The position numbers and the translations under genes are program-made. This document shows positions 48,066 through 61,501 of a stretch of DNA of 64,000 nt, in pieces. The stretch's first letter is position 1. Each line of letters opens with the position of its first letter. The stretch comes from Sipunculus nudus (lineage: Eukaryota > Annelida > Sipuncula > Golfingiida > Sipunculidae): assembly GCA_026874595.1 (NCBI GenBank), contig CM049310.1:80646056-80710055 (forward strand), in the 5' to 3' direction. The notes beneath the pieces are model-generated. The model was not told where the DNA came from and searched no databases. It was given only the letters and a program-made list of their open reading frames with translations.

Positions 48066-49970
48066 AGTTGGCATAAAAATATGTACATTACAATTTAAAT
48101 CTAACAGTGAACAGATGTTCTTGGGACCATGTGCCAGTCTATAACTATATGAAAACCAAGGCTCCATAAACATATTTTCTCTATTACAAATTCTATAAAT
48201 GAGATATTGTAAGAAAAAGAAAATGGCGCACATAATTTGTATATTATGATGTATGAATATAATGTAGTTCTAAAAGAATGTCTGTTTACATGATATTATG
48301 AGAGAATATTTATATGTAATGCTGGAAAGGTTTAGATAAAAATTTATGAAACAAATATCTTAGTGTTTATGCAAAATTAAGACTTAGATATAAATTTTTG
48401 TCAACAGCGGCCGTAATAATATAACAAACATATTCCAATATCTTGATTAAAACAAACAGTGAACAAATATTATTTACATGTATTTTTGGATTGAAAGGTG
48501 CTGCGATGGGCTTGCGACCACGATTTTGTCGTCGCAAATTTTGGGTGTTTTTGGCAACAGTTTTATGCAACCGACTTTTCTGCTTGCGACCCTATTGCGA
48601 CGCCTCGCAGCCTTGCGATGCCTTTATGCAACAGGCCCCTGATCTTTATTTTTGTAGTGGTTTTATAACTTGTTTTGGTCCAAAGAGAGGGTACGTGAAC
48701 CTGCATTATGCGACCACTAAAATTATGAACGTATTTTATGAGTTTCAATTTTGAAACGAATGTATATGTTGCACATGGTCAATCCACAAGAACAACTCAC
48801 CGTTTCCACCGCACTAGTGACACATATTGGCGACGGCTGGCGCTAAGTGTTTCTTCGATAAGTAATGATAGTTTTCAATATATTTAACATGATCAACTGA
48901 AAAAAGAACTTACCCTTAAAAAGGTGATGGCCTAGTAAGAGTCAGTGGCATTCATTCCTTAAAAAAACTGCAGCACTGGCTTATAACTGGACCAAGACAC
49001 AGCAGACAATCAGGAGGTTTACTAATGAAACCACACCCTGCAAACGACCATTAGGCAATGCTCATTCTCACGGTTACGGATTTCACATAGCTTATGACGT
49101 CATTTCCGTTAAATGTCTGTCGCACTACATATCCATATACGTCACCATGACATGGTTATACTTAACAGGCGAACTTTGAAGACTTAAATATCCCATTGTT
49201 TGTCCACTTAATACCTCAAATAATCCGGTCTAGGTAAGCAGTGATTAATTGCTTTGGTAGGCAGATCGATTACCAATTGTGTGGATGAATAAACAGAATA
49301 ACCGATACAAGAGGGCGAATTTCGCTTTATCCGACCTGCATTTACATGTATTCATTTATTTAATGGTGTAATCCGAATCAGTTGTACCTAACGTTTGCTC
49401 CACTATTCATTGCAGTTCACCGAGATCTAACAACAAAACAATGCTGATCAGAGACAGCAACCACCTTTATTCAGTTGTGGAAGTAATGACAAAAGTAAAT
49501 AATAAAAAGTCTGTCAGAAAACCACGGATAAATAGAGCGTAGCGTACGTGTCCCAATATTTAGTCTTGAGCGTAGATACACACAGTAACTGGTGCGTTAA
49601 TAACGTAATGTAAACGGGGACACATCCGCATGCATCACCAGTTCAGGCAACGAGGTCGGCCAAATCTGAAAAAAGTTTGATTTATTCAGTAAGGTCTTCC
49701 CCCCTAATCATCTGTACTATATCTAGACTCGATTCAAAGGCATATTTTAAAGAGACATTTAATACATGTATGGAGAGAATACGTGGAAATACCACATGTG
49801 ACACGAACCGTACATTTCCTTTCATGTACAAACACAATAATCATATGAAAAACATCACTCAGAACGAGCGAGATTCAATGAAACACTGGTGTTAACTTTT
49901 TAAATGTCGTTGGTCGACGTGGTTTTCCATATTTCTAAGAGATCCATTTATTTGCGATATACTTCTTTAT
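48066..49970. other. intergenic, no gene seen
   Basis: A repetitive ttgcgac/gtcgcaa segment at 48,500-48,640 looks like an uncharacterised inverted-repeat fragment. On the - strand a donor-like 'gaaacg|gtgagt' (about 48,808) lies about 290 bp downstream of a CRE-like tgacgtca (about 49,095), so an untranslated first exon of gene A is possible but unproven. Confidence 0.25.
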
Positions 49971-49974
49971 TTAT

Positions 49975-50250
49975 CTCCGATAAGGAGTTTATGTTTTTGC
50001 CGGCGTTGGGTTGTCTGTCTGTTTGTTTGTATGTCTGTTAGCAACATTACACAGAAAGATATTAACGGATTTTAATCAAATTTCAAGAAAGCCCGACAAT
50101 GATAATATTGTGAGGGTCATCTGGATCACCATCTTGATTTTTTAAAGAGAAATGCTGCATTTCTGACAAAGGAAAAAAAAGTTGGGGGGGGGGGGGGTAA
50201 ATGAGCTGACAATGCGGAGGTCTGCGCTGTTTCAGTGCTTTTCTAGTTTA
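49975..50250 (+). repeat. dispersed repeat R2, longer copy
   Basis: Has gtctgtctgtttgtttgtatg, 'aacggattttaatcaaattt' and the terminal 'gcggaggtctgcgct..ttctagttt', a layout I know from common invertebrate dispersed repeats. A poly-G tract lies inside it. The 3' end is shared with 6,215-6,310. Confidence 0.5.
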
Positions 50251-50399
50251 TCAAAAAATCCTTTTAAAGCCAGATTTTCATCTACCTTCTCTACAGAAAT
50301 TATGTGATTTCTGGCTTAATCTCCGTGCATTAAATGATCTCTACGCTAGGTAATTACATTTCAGAAAAGTTCTTGTAACGCCACTGTGACGGATCGAGT

Positions 50400-50720
50400 C
50401 TGTATATCTACCAGCTGTTAGTAAACACAGCAATGTTGACAAACTTTAAAACCTTGTAACCTTAGGTGTTTGGTTGCACGTGTGTGGAAGCTAAAAGCTC
50501 CCTAGATTAAAACGCAATTTGAAAAATTCTGATTCGTCTGATTTGCCGATAGATTTCCTTGTTTAATGTCTTCGGATTATTTTGACTTGCCCCCAACTGT
50601 AATAAACACGTGGATATAAGAAAAACAGCCTGTGTGGTGTGAAATCGGCGTTTTCTGGCCGGCATATTTTATAAAAGTTTCAAGGGGTCATCTTTGGTTT
50701 ACAGACGTCAGATAGCGGAA
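50400..50720. mobile_element. diverged copy of the TTAAAGGGGCCCAATCA family
   Basis: The body matches 55,140-55,450 (for example 'gtaaacacagcaatgttgacaa', 'aacacgtggatataa', 'tataaaagtttcaaggggtca'), but the diagnostic end is lost. Confidence 0.4.
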
Positions 50721-52575
50721 TAGGACGCTTTAAATTCCATTTCTAACTTGTTTAAACCAAACAGAACAAAGGGTTTTGGCTAAAAATAATAGGCATTTAT
50801 TTAATTATATCACATCTTTGCCTACTTTTTCACAGGAACGTGTCTATACGTAGTATAATTATATTTATCTTGTTTCTTCACTCAACAAATGGGAAGACAA
50901 CACCACTGCAATATTATTAGTTGTCAGAGCTAATATATATCCTTTAATATCCTGTTATTAAAAAAGTGCAGTTTTCATATGATCTTACATTTCGTTAACC
51001 AATGACGTTTAACCAACTTTTCATGCAACACTCTGAACTGCTTAAATGCAATAAAATACTTCATTTCAGTCTGCATCAACAATATCAGTATATTAACAAA
51101 CAGGTTTAGATAATCATAAAAGTGAAATGCTTTTGTACATAGAAAGTATTCACCATATTCAGTCACATCTCCCTACAGTTAATAATTTTTGTTATTATAT
51201 ATTTTTATCGGACCATGGATTTTTCGACTCTTTTCTAAAGGACTGAACCTTATTTTTTTCATAGCATAAGTATATTAAAGTAATCAATTTTAAATAAAAA
51301 TTTAGCCATGTCATCTGATCTTATCAGGGAGTACCAAGGGGGTGCCACAGCCCCCCCCCCCCCCCCCCAAGCCATCCCCCACTTGACTTTGCGAGTAATA
51401 TTGAAGAGGCATTATTAACTTGCTAGGAACATTGTTGTAGGAAGATAATTTTCAGAACATGAAATTGTCAGTCAGATTCAATAGTTTATATACTTTATAC
51501 ACAACGATTTTTGGCAACGACAACGGCAAGTTTCTTAATTTAATGAAATTAATGCCTTTTCCCGTTGTACACCTTTACTCTGGCGACACATGTCGGCGGC
51601 TATATTGACACTGAGTTTTCGGGTCCGTTATATCGATTAGAAAAATCACATTAGATATCATACATGGTTATATTACAGATCAATTATAGTAATATTCTTA
51701 CCTTATCTTTAGGGTTCATGTCCCTGCCAGAGGTTTTTGTATTTCATTTCATTTTACCAAATTACTCAATGATACTCAACCATTGGACCCGTACACGGAG
51801 GAAGACCGTTATGGACAGTGCACACACTCGTGGAAAAAGGTCAATTCACTGCCACTTGCAAGAGAGACCTTTTTAATGAAGATACACGACCTTGATACAC
51901 TGAAGCCTCTATAATGTATATGCATTCCATTCTATCTTTTGTTTCATCTATAGAATCTGCATATTCATGCATATCAAAACACCAGATGCAAGTATTCCAG
52001 CTTTTCAAAAGTATTCTTTTATTTTATTTTTTTTTACTTTTATAACATTGGATCTCATCAGATTTTGGTTCATTTTCTTACCTCTGTCAATATGTGTGGT
52101 GTCTGAGCCTTCTCACAATACAGAACGTTCACATCAAAATTTGATTGAAACACTCTCACATTTATAGTATTTAACGTATTGAGCAAAATAAATTAATATA
52201 TTTAATTGCATATTTAAAACATAACAATTATTAGATATATTTGATCATAAATATTGCACAGCTATCTTCTCTATTGCAGCTATCAACTTCAGTCTCAGGC
52301 ATTGTCTTTGCGATGTTGAGCGTATCCAGCGCCCGGGTAACATATGATGCCCGTATACACATATACACAACATATAATGAAGACCACGCATCGTGGACAA
52401 GTACTATGCCCATAGAACCTGATACTTTTAAGCCCACATTCACAACCCGGTTAATGTCATAATTTAGTATGCATGGCCGAAATGACAGTACTTTGGCTCG
52501 ACTTTGATTATATATGATGGTCGTCAGACTTGCTTTCTGAAATTAAGTCGAGAACAAAAAAAAAAGATATATAAA
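50721..52575. other. intergenic and 3' flank of gene B, no gene seen
   Basis: A poly-C tract at about 51,352-51,368 and chance frames. The frame at about 51,756-51,912 (containing KVNSLPLARETFL) weakly resembles a LINE C-terminus and is not called. Confidence 0.4.
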
Positions 52576-55500
52576 TTAACATGATAAAGTTCCGTTGCTA
52601 ATGACTGCTTTACCGTTTACTTTATGTTTAATGTTATAACATTCCGCTGAGTCACTTTTGGTGTCGGATTTCCGTGTCCAACATATGTATATAATTAGTG
52701 CTAATGATGACAAGATGCAAATAAAACCAAACGTGCTGGCACCCCACTCGAATCCAACAGTATCGTAGAGGCTTCCGCCCAACACTGGTCCAAGGAACGC
52801 CCTGTAAAACAGATGTACAAAATAGGCCAAACAAGTAAGATTTGTGTCTCAGGCACCGCGCACGTTCTCGTATGCGCAATGTTCTTTTTGATTCAGTATA
52901 AATCAGTATTTTACCGATATTTAACTCCAGCCTCTCGGACATTTCTTTCAAGGAAATATAATATTTTAAATTCGATTATTTTTGCTTGCTTAATGAAGCG
53001 CTTTTACCTGTTTGGCAAAACATTCTCCTATTATTGTATTGTTCCCGATCATCTGAATTATCATAAACAATAAAATACAAATGTATAACAAACATTAGGC
53101 CGCTCGCATTGATTTATGAAACCAGTTCCTTTTGGCCTAAGGCATTAAGTTACTTGTTCAGCCAATGTATGGAAGAGCGGGATGTCAGTTTCGACATATA
53201 TGTGAGCGAAAAAAAAATAGAATACATTCTTATACACCAGACTGTCCAAAGTAAAATATAAATGATTTTCGAAGTTTCATACACTGCGAGACTGTACAAA
53301 CAAACTGAGAGATTAAGTATTACATTCTACTGTTTTTAATTTAAATTTTATATACACCTGCAGATTTGCTAATATTATTTCTCCCTTTTCTGGGGGAATA
53401 TATTAATTTGAAAAATATACTCAGTGAACACATTTTATCATTTTAGAACCATTTTACCAATAACATTTACTATAAAGAGAGTGATCTGTATGATTACGAC
53501 GATGTACTTACCCACAATTTATAAATGCGCCAAACGCTGATGCCACCATCCCATGTGTCGCTAGGTCGTCCGGGAAGCCATTTTTACTAAATGAGAAAAA
53601 AAACAAACATTCGAAATACTTAAAATTTCAATTAAGAGTGTATAATACACGAGTAACATTCAAGGATCTGTTGTAATAACAACTTATCCCTTAAATAAAT
53701 TTTAGAATTATGCAGAGTTGCATCAGTAAAGGACCAGTGTTATTAGCTTCCTTTACTTCGGAAAAAAGAAAAACAACATTCATATTTTCTCAAGAAGCTT
53801 CTATGTCTTTGAGACACGACCCTGACAGGATTATTTAATATTAATAATATTTCAGTACAATTTATAATTAGTTAATTCATTTTCATTTTATCTTATATTT
53901 CTTGTATGAAAATGCAGTTCAGGTCTCAGTGAAAACACTAATGGAATCATTAATGATGGCTCATAACTATCAAAGTAAAAAAAAATATTTAAACATACAT
54001 GAAAGGCCAATTAAAGGCTGGCTTCTCAGGTATCGCATGCTTAAAATTGGTCTCCCCCCCCCCCCCTAAAAAAATTATTTTGTTCAGTACAAATATACCA
54101 TTTATGAGCTCCTGCGGCTCGGATAATCTTTCAAATAAATGAAATAATACCATTTCTTTTGTTACGATATGTTTTTACATATTTAGCAAAACAATATGTT
54201 ATTAGCATAATATTTCCTGATCATATGAATTAATGATGAAAGATTAAAAGTGCCTTAGAAACTAACATTTTTTTTGCTTTAATTGTATGACTAAAATTAA
54301 GCAAATATGATCACTTTGAGAAAATCAAATCTTATTATTACTTAGGGAGAAATGTGACATGTGGGTTTGTCATTATTAAAGCATGACCCTTACCGGGCAG
54401 CTAGGACTAACTGACTGAACGTGGTTGACACGACTGCTGCACTCGTGCCCAGGATTATTAAACTCACCACTATCAACCAGATGGCGCCACTGAAACAAAC
54501 GATACGAGAATTTAATTGCTGAACAAGCGAACATGAAGAGCAAATGACATCATACGTGCAACTGTACCTCGCAATGATATATTATAAATATATAATATAA
54601 CCCGATATTTGATAAAAACGTACTTGAAGGGAAGAAGTTATATACAACTAATGGAACCGGTTTAAAAGCTGCCTATTCACCTACCTTTTGAAAAAAAAAT
54701 AAATTATGAGGTTTCTGGCTTCCTCTGTGTATTTATAAATGATCTGAGTGTAATTCTGGTTATGAAAAGTTCTTATAAGGCAAAATAAAAAAAAAGGTAT
54801 GGTTCTCAGGCACTTTTTTTCAGAAATCAATACGGGCGGGCGGTTTTTTTATTTTTATTTTTTTTTGTATGTTTCGATAAAAATGTCAAATGAAAAGGGA
54901 AGAACATGATAATAACAGATTTATTTTGCTAAACAAGCTTAAGCACTACATAACAAAGGAAATTGTATGATTTTATCTACTTGAAAGAAATATCCGAGCG
55001 GCTGCAGCTCAAAATCGGTAAGTTTCTGTTGAAAATCAAAATAAAAATTTTTGATGCGGGGTGTTAAAATTGATGCGGGCGGTGCCTGAGAACCATACCT
55101 TTAATTTTTTTGGACTTATAGGGACTTCGAAGGCTGCATGATCTTGTTATCAACAACATGTTTGTAAACACAACAATGTTGACATACGTGAAAAACATGT
55201 ACCCACATGTGTTAGGTTGCATATATGCCGAGGCAATAAGTTTACTTGTTGCAAAACGCCATTTGCAAAGCTCTGGCTCATCTGACTTGCCACCAGTTGC
55301 CATAGTTGAATGTGTTTTATTTTGGCGGCCCTCACATATCATGAACACGTTGATATAAACAAAAAAATCAGCCTGTTTGCGGTGATACCCAGGTATTCCG
55401 GTCTATATTTATAAAAGCTCCAAGGGATCACCTTTAGTTTATAAAGTGAGATAAGTGATTGGGCCCCTTTAAGGCCAACTGCCTGTCAAAGACTACCTGT

Positions 55501-58500
55501 AAAGACTACCTCTAATAAACCATAAACATTCCCATATTTTAGAACTTCGCTAATTAAACAGCTGTGCAAATAAGATCACGGTTAAAGGGTCGTATTATTA
55601 CACAGCTTCCATTGTATAGTACATCTGAAGAATAAGCATATAAAACAAGTATAGTAAAAGCTATCAGTTAGGCCAAAAAATAAAAAAAAAATTAATAAAC
55701 GGTATGGTTCTCAGGCATCACCCGTGTCAATTTTGATTTTCATCTTTCAAGAAGATAAAATAATATAATTGTGATAAGATTTCCTTTGTTATGTACTGCT
55801 CTTACCTGTTTAGCAAAATATATTTGTTATTTCTATACTTTTCCCTTATCATATGAAATTTTAATCGAAACATACAAAAAAGGCAAAAAAAAAAACCAGA
55901 CCTTTTTTTTTTGGCCTTACAACCATCTGGGTTGAAGGCCAAATACTTCGAAAAACTAACCTGTAAAAAATGGGATGTTTTCGAGTTGTCAATTTGTCTT
56001 TATATTTTTTTAATATGCTTAACGTTAATATAGGACAAATTATAAACATTCATTTTGGTCCAGGTGCTATTTGTTATTGCAACGCTATTTCATGTATACC
56101 CACCTAGGTAAGAAAAAGAAAAATGGCGCTGGTCCTAAAAACATGAAGGTGACACCAGCACATATACCTCCGCCGGCAAGCAATGGTAATGAAATAGATG
56201 GCTGAAATGGGTGATACACAAATTATAATGATGATCCATGAATTAAAACGTGAAAAAATCCTACTTTTATTGTTTTAGCATAGTAGTTAACAATACCAAC
56301 TTCTAGAATGTGGGAAGTCAGTTTTTCTATTTCACATCCCAAGATTAAAATGAAAATTTCCTTTGATTGGAAATATTTTCCAATGTATAAAGTACTTTTA
56401 TAACATTAAAACACATACTGAGCATTGAAAATGAGTCAAACTCGTATCACACCTGTGTAATCTAATTTTACTGTAGATAAATAATCCTTGTTTATACATC
56501 ACATTCAGGTTTGAGTGTCTTATCAATAACAAAATCACTTATTTGTACCACTGTCAGTGTTAATGTATAAACTCTATCCATAAACTATGCCAGATATACT
56601 CTGCAAATTAACAAGAAAACTTCAGTGGAAATTTAAGATATGTGCGATAAAGTTCATATTGTGAAGTTAAATAACTACAGGACTAAGAAATTATAGACCT
56701 CCTTGTTGATGAATCCGAGTATTGGTTTGTATGTATTTCAACAGAACTTACATATTTATCCCCTAAATGACCAAATAGTGGAGAAAATATGGAATAGCCG
56801 GCTGCTGCTGCAAGGAATATCGCTCCAATGTCAACCGACGTGAGGTTAAACTGAAAATACATCAGGTTTAAAAGGAAGATGATCAGTTGCCCCAGAAACC
56901 ATTATATACTAGTGCACGATGCATATATGTGTACACGTGTCCATCTGTTTGAATGTGTGCGCGTGTGTTGTCATTCATTTAGAGGAATGGGGCCTGTAGT
57001 TTGTGGTGTCACTTACTGAACTTCAGCGTTAGCATATCTACAGTTATAATGGTCGGTGATGGCACTTAACGGTTGTCGACTCTGAAATGTCTGTTTTTCG
57101 TATAGGAATGTAAAGAACGACGCCAACTGAGTTAAAAGGGGACAGGATACCACATTTTTTAAATGATTCCTAAGAAATTTGAGATTGTTTCGCGAATGGG
57201 CTATCATACAGCCTTCTTTCAATAAATACGTCATTGTATCGCTGTTTATTTCGCTCACCTATCGAATGAAGCGGTATCTATCGTACTTGGAATGACAGAT
57301 CTTCAAGTGCAAACAATGACAATGCAACACGCCAGAAAGTCTAATGCAGATTTGATATACTTTTGAGCCTGCATGCTCTCTCCTAGAGTTTATTTTTAAT
57401 TTGTGATGGCTCCCTTTTGGGGTCTGCTAGGTTGACACTTTCCTGTCAGAATATGTGTCCCAGGTGTTAACCTGGGTCAGCCAACCCTTGTTTAAACAAA
57501 ATGTTACGCCACTGATTCCTCCCGGAGAGACCGGAAGTGCTTATCACACATCCTTTCATCTCAAGACCTCTAGTGACGCCAGCATCCCCAGTCACGGAAT
57601 AAACTGGGCGCCTACGACATTATAGAAAGCTTAAATCTCAGAAAATATCCCCGTTAATTCCATGACTGGGTGAAAATCTTTTACAAATCTTGAACATGCT
57701 TTGTCAGGTTTGAGTCTAGCATCTTCCACATGCTCATTACAAGAGAACGAGGCTCTGATTGGTCAAACCTATCGATTTATCTTATTGGCTAAAGCTTTGA
57801 CGCCTCACTGCACGTTTGGCACATGGCCGTGGATAGGTATTAATGCAATTTTTGTCATTGTGTTTGCCTTTCATCATGTTATTACTGACACGAAATTATT
57901 CGGAACCTGCCATCCGCTTAAGTGACCTTGCTGGAGAGAGTTCAATGAGCATGCCACCGGGACTTCCGTTTTTTAATAATTTTCATGAAAATGGCGTTCA
58001 GTAACATACCCACTGGGAGCAAAACCGTGTGTCTGTATAAGAGATAAGTTCGAACATACACCTTCCAGTGTTCCGACTAACTATTACGGACCCCTCACCA
58101 CAAACCAAAGAACTGGTCAAATGTACAGTGAACCCTCGTTCACTCGCCAACCTCAGGATCAAACAAACTTCTGGCGAAAGGTGAGGGTAGTGGTTGACCG
58201 AGAATTACAAATTCGGAAAGTGTTTATTCAGAAAAAATATCCCTGCAATCTTTTATACAACATTGTACGTATTGGCCATACAATAATTAACACGTATTAA
58301 TAAACCTGAAAAATCACCAAAGGACACATTTTAAATCATACCACATGGTTGCTCGCAGGAGGTGAGCTAATATGTGATCCAGGTAATAACAGTGAAAGCA
58401 GAAGAAAAGGGATATCGACGTTAATACGACGGTCGAAGGATTTGGCGAAGTAACGGATGGCAAATGGACAAGGGTATAGTGTACACTTGGGCCGTATCAA

Positions 58501-59517
58501 CACTAGCATATCATCCGGATCGTGGATCGGTTTACTCTGTACGCACTTAGTCACTAATCCGCATCAGTTCGCTGCTGTCCGGTTGAATGGCGGTCTACAT
58601 TAGTTCGGTTCACTTAAGTCCGGTTTACAATAAACCTGTTCCTAATGCCCACAAGTTAATCCGTTTCTACTCTGCGGGATGGCAGTTTAATTCCCATTCA
58701 AACAAATCATTCCTCCGAAATATCACCTTTTCGTGGCACAATAAATCGGATCAATAATCAAGTGCGCACAGAATATTCACGTTAAGGCTTTTATAAAGCG
58801 TACAACAGTGCGGACGCAAAACGAACTACTTCGAGATTAAAGTACACTGGCTTAATATGAAGTAATATAGGTGCCAACTAGATGCGGAACAGCATCGGGT
58901 AACTTGGAAATCTACACTTATTTTCTTCAAAACGATCATACCTGTTGCAACTGTAAGGCCAGCGTGCTGTCCAGGAACCCATAAACCATCCCGCCCAGGA
59001 TCACAGTCTGTGCAATGAGAACTATAACAAGCGGCGACGATATGAACTTTAACAGGGACGAACTTGGCCGTGTCGATCCTGAAACTAATAGAACAGTTGA
59101 TAAATAAATCAACTTCAGCTGTATGATTAATGTCACTTAAGATTTGTCTATTAATAAAAATGTGTAAACCAAGTTTGACCAATTGTCGTTAAACGTGTAC
59201 TAAGATAGGCTTTATATATACTATTTGGCAAAAATAAATATACAAGTAATCTGTACAATATCTTTTAGAATGTTAAAGGGAAACACAAATATAAATAATA
59301 TAAAATATACATTACAATACATAAATATATATTATAATATAACAATATACAAAATATACAAACCGTGGTCTACCCGCATGAACGCTACTCCCACTAGACC
59401 GACAATCACGAGAGGACATGCGGCAATCACAAACGTCATCATGTAACCCACGGCCTGGTGGAAATTATAATAAAAATAATAATGTTAATAATAATAATAA
59501 TTATATTATTATTATTA

Positions 59518-59554
<37 letters not shown>

Positions 59555-59939
59555 CATCTGCTACATCGAAAGCTTATAATAAAATAAAAATAAGATTTAA
59601 CATTTGAATTTAAATGATCATAAAATTGAATAAGACAGAATATACCTTTTGACAACAGTTACACAAAAATATATTGATATGGAATGTTAGTAATAAAATT
59701 AGTACAGAATTTCATTCAGTTTTTGTGTAAGTATTACCTGATAGAGGACGCCACCTATCAATGGGCCGAGTGTAAACCCGAGCGATTGACTCATTTCCAG
59801 GATGCCCTGCAGCGTGAATATAAAAAAAGATAAATATATGGGCAAATGGGATGTTGATCACTTTTTATTGACTTAACCTGTGTTGCTGACAGCCTGTCAC
59901 GCGTTACTGACTAGCGGTTCCTGGTATGTCGATTAAATG

Positions 59940-60014
<75 letters not shown>

Positions 60015-60269
60015 TCATCACTGCGTCAGTGCTGCGCAGTACAGCGAGATCTCACAGTGAGTCAGAGTGTTTACAATAATTGATTTTTCACAAGGTAGTA
60101 CGCATAAAACTTTTTTTTTTTGCTGTTCCATGCACGGTTAACGTTGTTGGGATAACGTGCATCATATCCGTCCAGTAGTTTCTAAATTCTAGTAATCTTA
60201 GTTATTATTGCAATTATTTAGTTATTGGTGAAAATGTAAACAGCCCCATCCGGACTGACACACACATAA

Positions 60270-60318
<49 letters not shown>

Positions 60319-61407
60319 CAAAGATATTAAGGAAAATATTGAGGATGCGAGTCGGACACAGAGATAAATGAAGAGAGTTATACGTATTGATTTTGCTGTC
60401 AGTCAAATATTATAGAAGACAAAAAGAAAGAAATAGTCGATGGAAATATATACGAGGTTGAAATAAATTTAAATGTCCTTACAGTGGCCATGCCAGAGTT
60501 ATCAGGAAAGAGGATGCAGATAACGGTGTAGCTGGCGGTGGACAGAGCAGCAGCCGCAGCCCCCTCAAAGGTCCGGGTCAAGATGGACATGACGAGAAAC
60601 GTGGGACCCGGCGGGCAGTACTCCAGGGCTCTGTAAGAAACCTTGTCTGAAGATTAAACATCTTTTAACAAACACAAAATTGTTGAATTTCTCAGGATAA
60701 GAAAGACTATTTTGTTTATATTTTCTGGTGGGATAAACAACTTCATTTAAATATTAGTTAAACTATGAGTATATACACTGAACATCTACAGATTTAAATT
60801 TAGTTAAAACATGGTAGAACACGCTTTCTCTTATTCATATCTTTGTGTTAACCCGGCCTGTGCTATTACATCTGCGGGTTCTGGGTAAGTAATCTTCCCC
60901 ACTGGTGTGTTATGCCATCGAAAAAAAATACAAAGGTGCATTCGTTTGTAAGCGAAACACGGCTGTGGGGCACAACTTTCCCATTCAGCCTATAAAGCAC
61001 TCAACCGTTTGCGGGGCCGTTTATTAGGGAGTGTGGCACCGGAGTTTGCATATAGGAAAAGTAATATTTATAATATATACATGTCAATGATGTAGTCGAT
61101 TTAACACCATCATGTATTGAACATAATGCCATGCTTTGTAGCATTTAGGCCAAGAAAAAGGTTTCATTTCTCAGGCACTTTTCTTTCAGATATCAATGCG
61201 GGCGGGCGGTTTGTAATTTTGATTTTTTGTATGTTTCGATAAAAATTGCCAAATGATAAGGGAAAATCACGATAAAAATTTAATCAAAATTGGTTGATTT
61301 TATTTTCTTTAAAGAAATGTCCGAGCGGCTGGAGTTTAAAATTGGTAAGTTTCTATTGAAAATGAAAATAAAAATTTTTGATACTGGGGTTTAGAATGGA
61401 TGCGGGC

Positions 61408-61501
<94 letters not shown>

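Noticed and set aside
48440-48754. 103-codon + strand frame rich in Cys and Arg
   Set aside because: Falls on a ttgcgac/gtcgcaa repetitive segment and lacks any domain.
51756-51912. Frame with QPLDPYTEEDRYGQ..KVNSLPLARETFL
   Set aside because: Could be a LINE ORF2 C-terminus or chance; too short and without splice or family support.
52231-52462. Overlapping frames of about 70 codons on both strands
   Set aside because: Mutual shadows with no homology, no splice context and no repeat explanation.
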